Source: Brachionus manjavacas | Lineage: Eukaryota; Rotifera; Eurotatoria; Ploima; Brachionidae | Direction of reading: 5' to 3' | NCBI GenBank assembly: GCA_019054805.1 | Contig: JAHQIY010000002.1 | Span: forward strand, 8,804,001-8,868,000 | DNA: 64,000 nucleotides | Shown: positions 22,165 through 32,835 of the stretch, one piece after another | Numbering within the stretch: the first letter of the stretch is position 1 | Layout: each line of letters starts with the position of its first letter | Translations under genes and position numbers: made by a program | Notes under the pieces: model-generated | Database searches by the model: none | What the model was told of the DNA's origin: nothing | Seen by the model: the letters and a program-made list of their open reading frames with translations, nothing else

Positions 22165-24325
22165 GTGTCGAATTTTCTTTCTCAGAAAATCTACAAAACG
22201 AGTCTTCCGCCAAACATTGTTCATTTGATAAAAGAACGTAGGAAAGTAAGAAGAAATTACCAGAAAACTCGCTGTCAAAAGCTCAAGCAAAAATTTAATC
22301 AACTTACAACTGAGTTAAAGGCCTCTTTAAAAAAATTCTGGAATCAAAATTGGTTTGATTTTATTGAGAAGATGGGAAAAAACCCACTGACAAGTAGACC
22401 TTTTTGGAAAAAAATAAATAAATTTAGAACAAAAAAAGGATCAAATTTAATTCCTAAATTGATTTTAAATGAAAGGGAATTCAAAACTAATGAAGAAAAG
22501 GGAAAATGCTTTGGAGAACTCTTATCGTCAATATTTAGTCCTAATTCTGATTTAATTGATACTGAGAAAGATATCGAAATTCTAAATTCTAACTCTGTTT
22601 TCTTTAGGAATTATAACCAGTCTAATTTTAATGATCCAATATGCTTAAATGAATTAATTATGGCTTTAAAGAGATTAAAAAATGAAGCGGCATCAGGACC
22701 TGACCAAATTCATAATTTAATGTTAAAAAACTTACCTAGAAATTCATTAATAGAAATCATAGAACTTTTTAATTTAACTCTTCGAGAAGGTAGAGTCCCG
22801 AAAGCGTGGAAAACATCTTACATTACTATGATTCAAAAAAAGGCCTCTAGTTTACACGATCCTTTAAATTATAGACCAATTAGTATAACGAGTTGTTTAG
22901 GAAAGCTACTGGAACGCATAGTATATTCAAGATTATACAATTTTTTAGAGCAAAATTCACTCCTTATCCAGGAGCAATCTGGATTTAGGAAACACCGGCG
23001 AACAGCAGATAATCTTTTCTTCTTAATTCAAAAAATTGTGGAATCATTTAATAGAAAAAAGAGTTTGCGGCCTTTTTTTGATATTTCTAAAGCCTTTGAT
23101 AGGGTTTGGCATGAAGGTTTACTTTTTAAATTGATTAAAATAAATCCACCTCATTACTTGACTAACTGGATAAAATCCTTTTTAGACTCTAGGACATTTA
23201 AGGTAAATGTGAATGACCATTTGAGCGAAGAATATCAAATAACTGCAGGTGTTCCTCAAGGCTCAGTAATTAGTCCTCTTTTATTTAGTATATACATTAA
23301 TGACATCCCTAAAAGAAAAAAAAAAATAATGAATACTCTCTGCTTTTTGCAGATGATCTAGTTACATTCTTCATTTATAACAAAAAAGGGAACCTAGAAA
23401 ATAAGATCAATAAATACCTCAACGAATTAGAACAATGGCTTATTAAGTGGAAAATGAAGATATCGGTTGAAAAGTCGTGTTCATTAGTCTTTTCTAGGTA
23501 CAAAAAAGAGAGTGATAATCTTAACTTAAAAATTTATGGAAACAGAATAGAGAGACAAAAAGAAATCAAGTTTCTTGGTATTAAATTTGATTCTAAATTA
23601 AACTTTAATATACTGGTAGATGAAATTAAAGAGCGCTGCAATAAAAGGCTAAATATTATTAAGATATTGTCAAACAAAAAATGGGGTCTTAATCAGAACA
23701 CACTAGGAAATCTATATAAATCTTTAGTCGGATCAATTTTAGACTATTCTTTTCCTTGCTTGAATTCATTTTCAGAAAATAATATCAAAAAACTACAAGC
23801 AATTCAGAATACAGCAGTCAGATCTATTCTTAAGTTAAAATATGATACTCCCTCCAACATCGTACATCATGAGGCTTTTAATAAACTAAAATTACTAACA
23901 GTCTCGAATCGGCTTTTTGAATTGAGTGAGAGATATGTTGGGGCAGGACTGAGTCATTCTATTCCATTGGTTGTAAGACTGGTGAAGGAATACAAAGAAG
24001 GTTTCGAATCAAGATATATTGACTACCCAACTCCATTGTGTAATTGCTACCTTACTATTTCTTCTTTTTTCCCTGAAACTTGAACTATTTAAACATGAGC
24101 CACATGTAACAATCTTTTCCAATTTTATATATTCTTAATTTTCATTTATTTAGCTTATTTACTTTTTTTTAATTCTTTTTTTTTTTTTTTTTTTATCTTA
24201 TTTGATTAACTTTAATTTAATTTTTATTTTATTTCATTTTTATTTTATTTTTTTAATTTTTAACTTATTCTGAAGGAGCTCTAGCTCGGTACAGAAAACA
24301 AATAAAAAAAAATAAAAAAAAAAAA
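22165..24325 (+). mobile_element. Jockey-like non-LTR element, 5'-truncated
   Basis: This is the longest uninterrupted copy of the family. Frame 1 (22165-23361, 398 aa) holds the RT N-terminus: GPDQIHNLML, NYRPISITSCLGKLLER, EQSGFRKHRRTADNL, FDISKAFDRVWHEG and GVPQGSVISPLLF. A poly-A slip near 23320 (a run of nine A) moves the catalytic FADD motif into another frame. The second part (23454-24083, 209 aa) carries [15 protein letters not shown] and the C-terminal LNSFSENN segment. A T-rich 3' UTR, the hairpin GGAGCTCTAGCTC (about 24272-24284) and an A-rich tail follow. No endonuclease domain is left: 5' truncation is typical of target-primed reverse transcription. The copy is inactive because of the frameshift. 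Confidence 0.9.
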
Positions 24326-24865
24326 AAAATCATAAAATGTTAAATGAATGAAACATATTTCAATTTAAATACAGAACCAATTTTTAGCTTCTTGAAAATA
24401 ACTTCAAAAATTTAAATATATTAGCATAAGAGATAAAACGAGTAGTTCTCATTCTTATTTTCATCATTCTATTTTTGTAAAATAATTTTATGCGTTATTC
24501 AATACCTTGAGAGGTTTTTAACAAAAATTTTCTTAAAATTTGACCGAAATGTAAGAGTTTTTTCACAGCATTAAATTAAATTAAATTATGCTGATTATTG
24601 CTCTTCTCTTTTATGTTCAAAGGAAGCAATCTAAAAATTAGCAAAGAGTTATTATTTATATTTCATAAAACTCTAAAATTTAAAATTTGAATCAAATAGC
24701 TTTATTTAAATAAACAATGACTATATATTAATTGATTAGTATAAAAAATATTATGATCAGTATTTAATATATAATGTAAGGTAAAATTTAAATATTAAAG
24801 TAAAATCTATTAATTTGTAATGAAAATTAAAAAAAACAAACAGTTAAATAAAATAAAAAGAAATT
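24326..24865. other. AT-rich spacer
   Basis: No gene, named repeat or RNA seen. Confidence 0.4.
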
Positions 24866-24869
24866 TTAA

Positions 24870-25430
24870 TCAATTAATAAAGCTTTTGTTGCCTTTTTTG
24901 GTATTCCTTTATTGCATTTTTCACCAATATCTTTTGCTGCTGTTGGTTGTTTGACATATTATAATCTAATTGCAAGACCGAATAAATGTTTGCACTTGTA
25001 ATGCTTGAAAAAGGTTAGACAAGTACATTTACCTTGATTACAATTAACTGCCATTTCATCTCCATTTGGTATTGTCACGATCCAAACAGCGAAAGCTCTC
25101 TTTTAGAATTGACAAAAAGTGTTCCAAAGCATTTCACCTTCGTCGTCATGATCATCTTCAACATCTCCATAATTTACAAAAATGTTTACCACAAAATCTG
25201 TGTCTTCACTTGTTGCTATGCTGTGTTTAATGCACCAGTCCTCGAATTCCCCTAAGCTTATTCTTTTTGGAACAATTTTTTTTTGCCGCAATTGAGTTAA
25301 GTAATTTGAAATTCGTGTTTTTTTTATTTTCATCAGATAGCCGGTTAGATTCTTGTAAATTGCTGTGATAATGTTCATTATCGCTTCGGAAAACAATAAC
25401 ATCGTCAATGCGGCTGTCGAACAAAAAGTC
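24870..25430 (-). pseudogene. Second MULE/SWIM transposase relic
   Basis: On the minus strand, about 25028-24987 encodes C-T-C, eight residues, C-K-H, a SWIM finger like that at 15.8 kb. It is followed by GLAIRL and a KGIPKKATKALLIN segment that parallels the GRPxKTVGALINN of the first copy. Just upstream (25103-25340) is an acidic segment with FEDWCIKHS and DDHDDEGEML. Most of the catalytic domain is missing between the two pieces, so the copy has suffered an internal deletion. Confidence 0.55.
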
Positions 25431-25445
25431 AAATATATTTTTGAG

Positions 25446-25787
25446 TTAACTTCGATCGAATCTTTTTTTTTTTTGTTTTTTAATCTGATCAACTAATTTT
25501 TTCCTCTCACCACGCTCATGAATCTCATCGAGCGTTCCATGTAAAATTATTATAAGAGCAGGACTCAAGTCACCTATAGTCCAGTCAGTTTTTTGGGTTA
25601 GGATTGTAAGTGTATACATCCGATACAAGATTCGAAAAAATAAAACTATTTTTTCTTTAGAAACAGGGCAAGGATTATCATCTTTGAATGCTTTTTTTTC
25701 ATTAGCCGTAAAGAAAGATTCCAACATTAAATAAGAAGATGACCATCTTTTCCCATTTAAACACCTTAATTTACATTTTTTGCTCAT
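25446..25787 (-). pseudogene. hAT transposase middle fragment
   Basis: A 113-aa minus-strand ORF contains LNGKRWSSSYLMLESF, the equivalent of the hAT TRWNSSYxMLxRL motif, and a DWTIGDLSPALIIILHGTL stretch like the family's xLSxxxxTxSxxxPxIxxL. It lies next to the MULE relic on the same strand. No catalytic or dimerisation region is attached. Confidence 0.55.
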
Positions 25788-25799
25788 AAAATCTACGAA

Positions 25800-26880
25800 T
25801 ATTTATTCGAGTTTCTTATTGAACTTGCAAATTTAGAAAGTTTTGCAAAATCTTACTAAAATCTTCTCAATTGACGTACTTATAACTAAGATGGTTTTTT
25901 GAGCAGCACATGAATATCTAGGTACTGAATTGGTTCCTAACTGAATGTTTAAAAAATTAATTAGGTCCGAATTTTAATCATAAATATTTTCGTCAGATTC
26001 CAATTTATTTTCTGAAACTTTATTCACTTGAAACAAAGTTGCTTAGGTTGTTTGAGGCACTGCTTCAATTTATCTAATTTCAGATTGAACTTGCTGAATT
26101 TCTCCGACTACTTTACTTTCATTTTCTGATTCTGATTCAGAAATTGAGAAATTTGTTTCCTTATCAAAAAAAAATTTGAATCAATCGATTTATCTTATTA
26201 AACAAGCACCAATCTTTTTTATTGTTTTTGTTTAGATCAGGTAAAGGATTATTGTACTGCCCAGTGAGTCCGTCAACCAAATAATTTTCATTTTTTTTGA
26301 AAAGTCTAACTAACGAAGGAGCTTGTCTAACTCACAACAAATTTCAGAAATTTTCGTCTTTTCAATTGACTTATAAAGAATATCTATATGCTAAGGCAAT
26401 ATATTTGTCTTGAAAGTATCCTCACAAGGAATTTGAGCTTCGTTCTGATTTGGAAATTCTTTGATATCTATGGAAGATTTCAAATAATATTTAACTAAAT
26501 TTTGAATTCAATTAGAAATTGTGTATTTATTGTTTACCATTTCTTGACTGGATTGATTTTAACAATTGCTATTTGAGTTGAGTTGGGTGAAATCTTTCGA
26601 TTGATTTGAACACGAAATGCAGTACGCTTTTGCATTCCAGAAGCTAGCGGTAGAGACTTTTGTGTTTCTGATACTACTGAAATAGACGGTCTGTTAGTAC
26701 GAGTACGTTTTGGTGCCATTTAATTTTGTTTTATTTAGATATTTTTAATTCTTCAAATAAATATTGAAATAAAAATAATTCATCACTTTTCCAAAGGATT
26801 TTTTATGTAAAATCGTTAATAATTCAACATTTCTCCTAAATAAATTTAAAATTAAACCCGATGTTCTGTTTCATTCAATT
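25800..26880. other. Unassigned stretch with short ORF remains
   Basis: The minus strand holds a basic 61-aa ORF (26534-26719, starting MAPKRTRTNRPS) and further fragments such as NYLVDGLTGQYNNPLPD (about 26235-26285). They read like coding debris from an unidentified element rather than a host gene. No family assigned. Confidence 0.35.
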
Positions 26881-26889
26881 TATATTTCG

Positions 26890-27330
26890 AAACAAAAGTC
26901 TTTTTCTCTGATCTCGAAATTCTCAACCCAAAAACCGTTAAAGAGGACAACGTTAAAAGTGATTCAAATAACGAAGAAATTTTCAAATCAGAAAATACAG
27001 CTTTAAGTTCAAAAGATACAATTGATCGAATTAATGATCTAATATATTTTTATTTGAATAAATAGGAAGAAAATTCAAACATCGTTGATTTTTATTTATT
27101 ATTGAAAATATTCTAATTGAAAAATGGAATTCAAAACAAGCATCTATTTCTGATTTTTTCAAATAATTTTTACTTTGATTACCATTTGCTTGTTTTTGTT
27201 AAATCAAATCAATCAAAAGTAATTTTGTCCATCGTTTTTAATGAGATTTCGATACAATGAGTTTCGATATAAAGAGCAGGATAATTTCCGCCGGACTTGC
27301 TCGCTTTATCGAGGTTCTACCGTAGATAAA
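26890..27330 (+). pseudogene. pogo/Tigger-like transposon right end
   Basis: The plus strand ends a decayed frame with KQASISDFFK and a stop (about 27136-27165), the characteristic C-terminus of pogo/Tigger transposases (KQTKISDFF). About 100 bp later the sequence reads TTTATCGAGGTTCTACCGTA (about 27305-27324), the complement of the TACGGTAGAACCTCGATAAA type of terminal repeat. The left end and DDE core were not found. Confidence 0.6.
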
Positions 27331-27470
27331 ACCTTCTTCTAAATTTCGGTTTGGCATTGATTGTATCGCACAACATTTGATAGTCTAGTGATTCGTCACG
27401 ATTAAAGGACATCAATTTTAAGAGTTCCTGCATCTACGCATGTTTTGTTTTTCGCAAGTCGAACATTTAG

Positions 27471-27707
27471 TCAGCTGGCAAGAATTATTGTTTCAATTTG
27501 TGCCCTGACAGCATCGTCAAATTTTAAGATGTCTTTGTCAACCCATTGTGATCCTAGCCACAAATGAAAGTGCCCAAAACTGCGAGCCAAAATATCGCAC
27601 ATTGTTGATTTAAATGCGTCATCTTTTCCGGCAAATATCACGCAATAACCAGAATTTGATTGGTGACCATTGATTTTTACACTACAAATATAATCATTAA
27701 GGATCAT
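27471..27707 (-). CDS. Unknown 78-aa ORF
   Basis: This ORF has amino-acid usage less skewed than the background (for example HFHLWLGSQWVDKD and DDAVRAQIETI) and higher GC than its flanks, so it may be, or may have been, coding. I recognise no domain. It abuts the pogo-like terminal repeat and a dispersed repeat at 27716-27880, so it could be an exon of a degraded element. Low confidence as a gene. Confidence 0.25.
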   Translation of the reverse strand: MILNDYICSVKINGHQSNSGYCVIFAGKDDAFKSTMCDILARSFGHFHLWLGSQWVDKDILKFDDAVRAQIETIILAS

Positions 27708-27715
27708 CAGATCAC

Positions 27716-27885
27716 AAACTCAAAGTCAAAATTTATAAAAAAACTCAAAGTTTTGCATGTTTGCAATAATAACTTAAAAATATTTTTTTTTGAAACTGAA
27801 AAAAATATTTGAAACATCGCCCTTTTTCAATGTTATTTCAACATTGGATACATTTTGTAATTCAAACACAAAAAATAAACCATGT
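27716..27885. repeat. Dispersed repeat, one arm
   Basis: Inverted copy of 39360-39530; the shared text includes TTTTTCAATGTTATTTCAACATTGGATA. It corresponds to one terminal arm of the TIR element at 39.36-40.40 kb. Confidence 0.6.
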
Positions 27886-28035
27886 TTAATCTAGTTTATT
27901 TTTTAAAGTAATTAAAAATTAAGAATAGCGAAAATTTACTTTTCATTCTAAATTTACTTACAATGTGATTAAAAATAATCAATTTATTGACAAATCTTTG
28001 TTTAAACTAGATTGTTAAATGAAATATTTATTTAT

Positions 28036-28830
28036 TTGTTTTCTGTACCGAGCTAAAGCTCCTTCAGAATAAGTTAAAAATTAAATAAAAAAAATAAAAT
28101 AAAAAAAAAAATTAAAGTTAATAAAATTAGGTAAAAAAAAAAGAATCAAAATAGAGTAAATAAGCTAAAAAAAATGAAAGTTGAAAAGACATAAATTGGA
28201 TAAGATTGTTATATGTGGCTCATGTTTAAATAGTTCAAGTTTCAGGAAAAAAAGAAGAAATAGTAAGGTAGCAATTACACAATGGAGTTGGGTATTCAAT
28301 ATATCTTGATTCGAAACCTTCTTTGTATTCTTTCACCAGTCTTTCAACCAATGGAATAGAATGACTCAGTTCTGTCCCAACATATCTCTCACTCAACTCA
28401 AAAAGCCGACTCGAGACTGTTAGTAATTTAAGTTTATTAAAAGCTTCATGATGCACGATGTTGGAGGGAGTATCATATTTTAACTTAAGGATTGATCTTA
28501 CTGCTGTATTCTGAATTCCTTGTAGTTTTTTGATATTATTTTCTGAAAATGAATTCAAGCAAGGAAAAGAATAGTCTAAAATCGATCCGACTAAAGATTT
28601 ATATAAATTTCCTAGTGTGTTTTGATTGAGACCCCATTTTTTGTTTGACAATATCTTAATAATATTTAGCCTTTTGTTGCAGCGTTCTTTAATTTCGTCT
28701 ACCAGTATATTAAAGTTTAACTTAGAATCAAATTTAAAACCAAGAAACTTGATTTCTTTGTGGCTCGCTATTCTGTTTCCATAAATTTTTAAGATTTTTA
28801 ATATTGTTTGTTTCACCTTTTAAAACATTC
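28036..28830 (-). mobile_element. Jockey-like element, 3' part
   Basis: The minus-strand ORF 28235-28816 (193 aa) is nearly identical to the C-terminal part of the 22.2-24.3 kb copy ([19 protein letters not shown] and [19 protein letters not shown]). The 3' UTR and hairpin (complement near 28048-28065) are intact. It is 5'-truncated inside the post-RT region, so it has no enzyme activity. Confidence 0.85.
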
Positions 28831-29064
28831 AGAAAAATTTGTAGTACAAAATTCATAGTTAAATTAAGAATTCTAATTTTGTATTAGAATTTTTGTGTGA
28901 AAATTCACAATGCCAATTTGTTTAACAAGTGATAAATTTGCAAAAAAGAAAAATTCTTGCTTAATTGAGGCATTTTGATCAACTTTTAATGCTCAGAATG
29001 ATCAAATTAATTTTTAATTATTAAATAAATTGTCATTATTTAAAATTATATAAATGCAAAGGTA

Positions 29065-29225
29065 TGTCTTCTTAACTTTCATTTTTTTTTAGCTTATTTA
29101 CTTTATTTTTATTTTTTTTATCTCATTTTATTAACTTTGATTTTATTTTGATTTTTATTTTTTTTTTAATTTATTCTGAAGGAGCCCTAGCTCGGTACAG
29201 AAAACAAATAAATAAAATAAATAAT
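29065..29225 (+). mobile_element. Jockey-like element, about 160-bp 3' stub
   Basis: Ends with CTGAAGGAGCCCTAGCTCGG and an AAATAAATAAAA tail. Flanked by AGGTA at 29060-29064 and 29226-29230, which fits a short target duplication. Only the 3' UTR was inserted. Confidence 0.75.
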
Positions 29226-29241
29226 AGGTACATTTTTGAAT

Positions 29242-29837
29242 GGCCATCAATTAACGGACTGACAAATTTATTAATTGACTGATAAAATAATTATTTGAGT
29301 GACAAAAATACTTTTTTGACTAATTAATTATTTTTACAACAAATTAATGATTTTGAGGTCACAATAAAAATCAAAATCTTGAACTATAGCACCAAAATCA
29401 GAAGGAAGCTTCTGACGATTATGACAAACCGTTTTGTCCAAATCTCATCATCAAGCTAGAGTCAACTATGAGAAAACGTCACAATTTAAGTTCATTCCTT
29501 ACAATTTTAGAGAATTAAATTACTAAATAGCTTTCTTTTTTTTTTCCTTATTCACTCCTTGTGAAGCATAGGGTTCATTACTTTTGATTTCCACTCAAGT
29601 CGAACTAAATACCTAAACTAGAACTAAAATAAAATAAAATAAAAATAAATAAAATTTTGTCAGTGAAAAATTATTAAATAGTCATCTCAATATAAATATA
29701 TTTTTCAGTCGTTTAGTTTTTTTGTCAGAATAATTAGTTTTTTATTGTCAGCTAAAATAGATTAAATTAGTCACCACTTTTAGGCATTTTTGTCATCTTA
29801 AAAAAATTAAATTTGTCACCCCCAAAAAATTTAAGCC
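29242..29837. mobile_element. MULE-like MITE with 9-bp TSD
   Basis: This 596-bp element has ends GGCCATCAATTAACGGACTG and a related complement (GGCTTAAATTTTTTGGGGGT). It is flanked by an exact 9-bp duplication, TTTTTGAAT, at 29233-29241 and 29838-29846. The left side repeats TGAC words at 20-40 bp spacing, the right side repeats GTCA words, and so it carries subterminal inverted arrays. A 9-bp TSD fits Mutator-like elements, and MULE transposase relics occur in this window. Confidence 0.75.
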
Positions 29838-30624
29838 TTTTTGAATTAAGCATACTTTGTTAACCTAGAGTTAAACTCTGCAAGAGTTTGCAAAAAATAA
29901 CTCACTTAAATTTTTTTCATTTAGATGGTGTGCACTCTGCAATGTGCATTTGGATAGTGAAAAATTTACCTTCAGACTTAACAAAGTATGTTAAATCCAA
30001 AAATGTACCTTTGCACTTATTATTTAAGTAATAACAATTTATTTCACAATTAAAATTTGATTTGATCTTTTTGAGCACCAAAAAATTGGTCATTAACTTC
30101 CAAAATGCCTTAATTGACATGTCTATTTTTTGACATTAAAAAAAGTCTTTGGAAAAAAAACTAATGAATAGCTTTAAAAATGCTGCATCTGCTTCTTTAT
30201 TTTTTCCAAATACTCTATTCTAAAAATAAAGGCGTTGTTTTAAATTTTATTAAATAAATTAACATATTTGATGCACAAAATTTAAATCTGTACTTAATTA
30301 ATTATTTTCTCAAATTTTTATTTGATTCATGAATTTGACTGTCTTGCCAAGATCTCAGCCCAGTCGTTCATAAAATGTTTAAAAAGAGTTGGTTCAACCA
30401 CTTGGTCTTTTTGGTATGCAGCTAAACTAGTTAAAATTATCCAACTAAACAAGAATTTATCTAATAAATACTTTATTTTTAAATTTACATAAAGAAAAAA
30501 ATTAAATGAACTAGAAGAAACAAAAAAACATTTAAAACGGAAATCTACTATAAATTATTTACATGACACCTTTAAAAAATATACAATGACAAAGTTTGAA
30601 TAAAGATAGTTAGAAAATTTGTTT

Positions 30625-31098
30625 TCAGGCTATTTTTTGGGCTAATTTTCCAGGGCAATCACCAGGTGACGACGATTTAAAGTTCAAAAACGCAAACGAA
30701 CTAAAATTCTTGCTGAAGTTCTTGTTTGATTTGCACTCATTCCATGCCATGTAGTCATCCCAGCCATTTTCTTTGATCAAATGAATCAATTCAATGATGT
30801 ATTTGCCTTCTTTGTATTTTTGACTTGACTCGAACGCTTGTTCGTATTTCCAGCCGATGGTCGTTTTGCACGACTCGCAGTGGATGTCAGCGACAGCGTG
30901 CAGCCCTGTGAGCAGATACCTCTCTTCGGCTTGGCCGATACGAACATTGACCACATTGTTGAACAAATAGGCACGGCCTTGACTGCCTTGAAACGACTTG
31001 GAAATCAAGTCGTCATGATCGGCCAAGTGGGCACGACAATGCACGCAAGAGTAGGTGCATTTTTTGCCTGACAAATAAACCTGGAATGTTTTAACCAT
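30625..31098 (-). CDS. YPEL: Yippee-like zinc-binding protein with C-terminal tail
   Basis: A single exon encodes 157 aa. Residues 1-118 match the vertebrate YPEL1-4 type closely: KTFQVYL, CVHC (18-21), [41 protein letters not shown] (74-77), [22 protein letters not shown] and KENGWDD. The two CxxC pairs bind zinc in the yippee fold. Family members are nuclear or centrosomal and linked to the cell cycle and to CTLH/GID-type complexes; the role here is inferred only by family. The usual protein is about 119 aa, so residues 119-157, a lysine/serine-rich tail ([19 protein letters not shown]), are an extension or a missed splice. Codon composition is far less AT-rich than the flanks. The neighbours are transposon debris. 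Confidence 0.93.
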   Translation of the reverse strand: MVKTFQVYLSGKKCTYSCVHCRAHLADHDDLISKSFQGSQGRAYLFNNVVNVRIGQAEERYLLTGLHAVADIHCESCKTTIGWKYEQAFESSQKYKEGKYIIELIHLIKENGWDDYMAWNECKSNKNFSKNFSSFAFLNFKSSSPGDCPGKLAQKIA

Positions 31099-31265
31099 TT
31101 TTTTTGCTGTTTAGATTCTAAAATCAGAAATAAAAATAATTAAAATTTTTTTTTATTTGAAAATTTTAAAACATATGATTGAAAATAATGGACCGATAAA
31201 AAGCTATTTATTTGACCTAATTGAAAAAAATATGTAAAAAGGAATTTTAATATTAAAAAAGAATT

Positions 31266-31439
31266 ATGAATTATAATTTTGAGAGATGCTTAAAGCGCCA
31301 TTGTGAAGACTACACCCTGCGCCAAAAAGATTCGATTTGGGCCAGAGTTAATGTATGTATGAGTTAATTAAAAAGAAAATTATATTTTTGTTTGCTTCTA
31401 ATCAGCTGTCAAAAACCGATTTTCGATCAAAGTGAAAAT
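31266..31439 (+). CDS. Candidate small two-exon ORF
   Basis: From ATG 31266 the frame runs through a GC-richer patch (CLKRHCEDYTLRQKDSIWAR) to a strong donor AAT|GTATGT at about 31352/31353. A consensus acceptor TTCTAATCAG lies near 31405; the intron is about 53 bp, the size normal for this genome. Joining them gives a 38-aa product ending at TGA near 31436. Read in another frame, the second exon stays open longer. I recognise no family. It could be a real small protein, or the first exon of a gene whose rest is lost. It starts 168 bp from YPEL and is divergent from it. Confidence 0.3.
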
Positions 31440-31449
31440 TATTTTTCCA

Positions 31450-32211
31450 AAATTGGTTATTGCTGTTTGATATTTATAAGAGACTTAGAATTATCATAAA
31501 TTATCACCATAAACAAATAGCGCCAAACGACGAAACTGAACCATTTTTTGTTGTTGTTGTGTTATCTCTCAGCCCAACAACTCTTTAGAATTTAGAATGC
31601 AATTACGTTTGAATTATTTTTAATAAATTTTTTTCTACGTTCTTTTTTTTAAATTAAATTGCGTTTTTAATTCAAATTAAATGAAAAAAATAGCTTTTCA
31701 TCCGATTCAAGTCGGATTGAATGCACGCTTTTTTTTCAATTATGTTCAAAAAAATTTGGGAGTAAAGCTCCATCGAGCTGTATTTAATATGAGGATTTGA
31801 GTTTATGGGAGAACTCTCGATTTTAATTATTTCTAAATATGCTTGAAAATTTAGATTTTACTTAAGAATTTTGATAATTCATTTGATTTTTGTGTGATCT
31901 ATAAACACAGAATCAGACCATTTTTCTTAAATGTAAATTTATTTATAAATGTTTTTCCTTATTATTTTTAATTTGTTGCTGTAAAAATAATGAATGAAAG
32001 TAGGAAGAGAGATCAGTTGCCAAGAAAAACAAAAAAAAAGATTTTTTCATCTCTAAAAGCTTAATTAAGTTTTGACATGTAAAACCAAAATTAACACTTC
32101 TCCAATTTAACATTTATTCAATTGAATACAATTTTTAAAAAGAAAAAAAAAATTTTGATAAATAAATTGAAAATATAAAATTTGTAAAATTTTGCTTCAT
32201 TCATGTATTTC
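31450..32211. other. AT-rich spacer
   Basis: No gene or repeat recognised. Confidence 0.4.
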
Positions 32212-32219
32212 ATTTAGAT

Positions 32220-32498
32220 CAGACTTGTTTATAAATCACAGTTTTAAGTCAAAGTCATAACTTGCCCAAAAATTTTTATCAATACCTACTTCATCTGGAC
32301 CAGTTGAAAGAATTATTTTCTAAATCTGGTTACATTTACAGAGCACATAGGTCAAGATTAACGGCCAGGAATTTGGAAGCAACTACTTTATTGGTATCAA
32401 ATATGGGTTTATTAAATCATTGACTTGACTTAAAAAAAAAAAAAAAAAATTCAAGTCACTTGACTTGATTTAAGACTTGTGACTTAAAGACAAGTCTG
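32220..32498. mobile_element. hAT-type MITE with ATTTAGAT TSD
   Basis: Inverted second copy of the family at 5131-5373, 279 bp, with termini CAGACTTGTTTATAAATCAC and the complement. It carries a longer A run and an exact 8-bp duplication ATTTAGAT at 32212-32219 and 32499-32506. Confidence 0.88.
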
Positions 32499-32689
32499 AT
32501 TTAGATCGAAAGCTTAGATGAAGAAAACTTCAACTCTGGTATCTCAGCTACTAAGGTTTTAATATTTCTTGTATAGACTTAATTTTTTTCCCATTCATTA
32601 ATTGCTTTATAAAAAATTCAAAAAAAAAATTTTTTTCATGAAAATCGGTTTTTTTCGAGAAATTTTGGAAATTTTTTTTTTCACTGAAT

Positions 32690-32835
32690 TTTACAGTAAT
32701 TATCGGTATTTTACGATAATTATCGTTATTTTACGAAAAATACCCTTTTTTAGATTACCATATTTTACGGTAAATATGGTAAAATATCGTGAATTTACCA
32801 TAATTTACGTAAAATATGGTGAATTCAAGGTATCG
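32690..32835. repeat. Cluster of TTTTACG / CGTAAA words
   Basis: Within about 145 bp the words TTTTACG, TTACGG, ATTTACC and their complements recur about ten times in both orientations, so the segment can fold on itself in many ways. The first 50 bases of the window (TTACGTAAAATGATGTAAAATTACG) use the same words. Confidence 0.5.

Larger units (their letters stand above)
28965..30120. mobile_element. Palindromic repeat split by two younger insertions
   Basis: This is a second copy of the palindromic family at 50065-50470. The left arm (about 28965-29064) is followed by a jockey 3' fragment (29065-29225), a few host bases, then a MULE-like MITE (29242-29837). After that the right part resumes (29838-30120) with GATGGTGTGCACTCTGCAATGTGC and the closing arm. 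Removing the insertions restores the order seen in the other copy. The 67-aa ORF at 29917-30120 is part of this repeat, not a gene. Confidence 0.75.

Noticed and set aside
29917-30120. 67-aa minus-strand ORF
   Set aside because: Lies within a copy of a palindromic repeat and is not conserved in the other copy.
30838-31071. 77-aa plus-strand ORF antisense to YPEL
   Set aside because: Mirror of a well-supported conserved gene.
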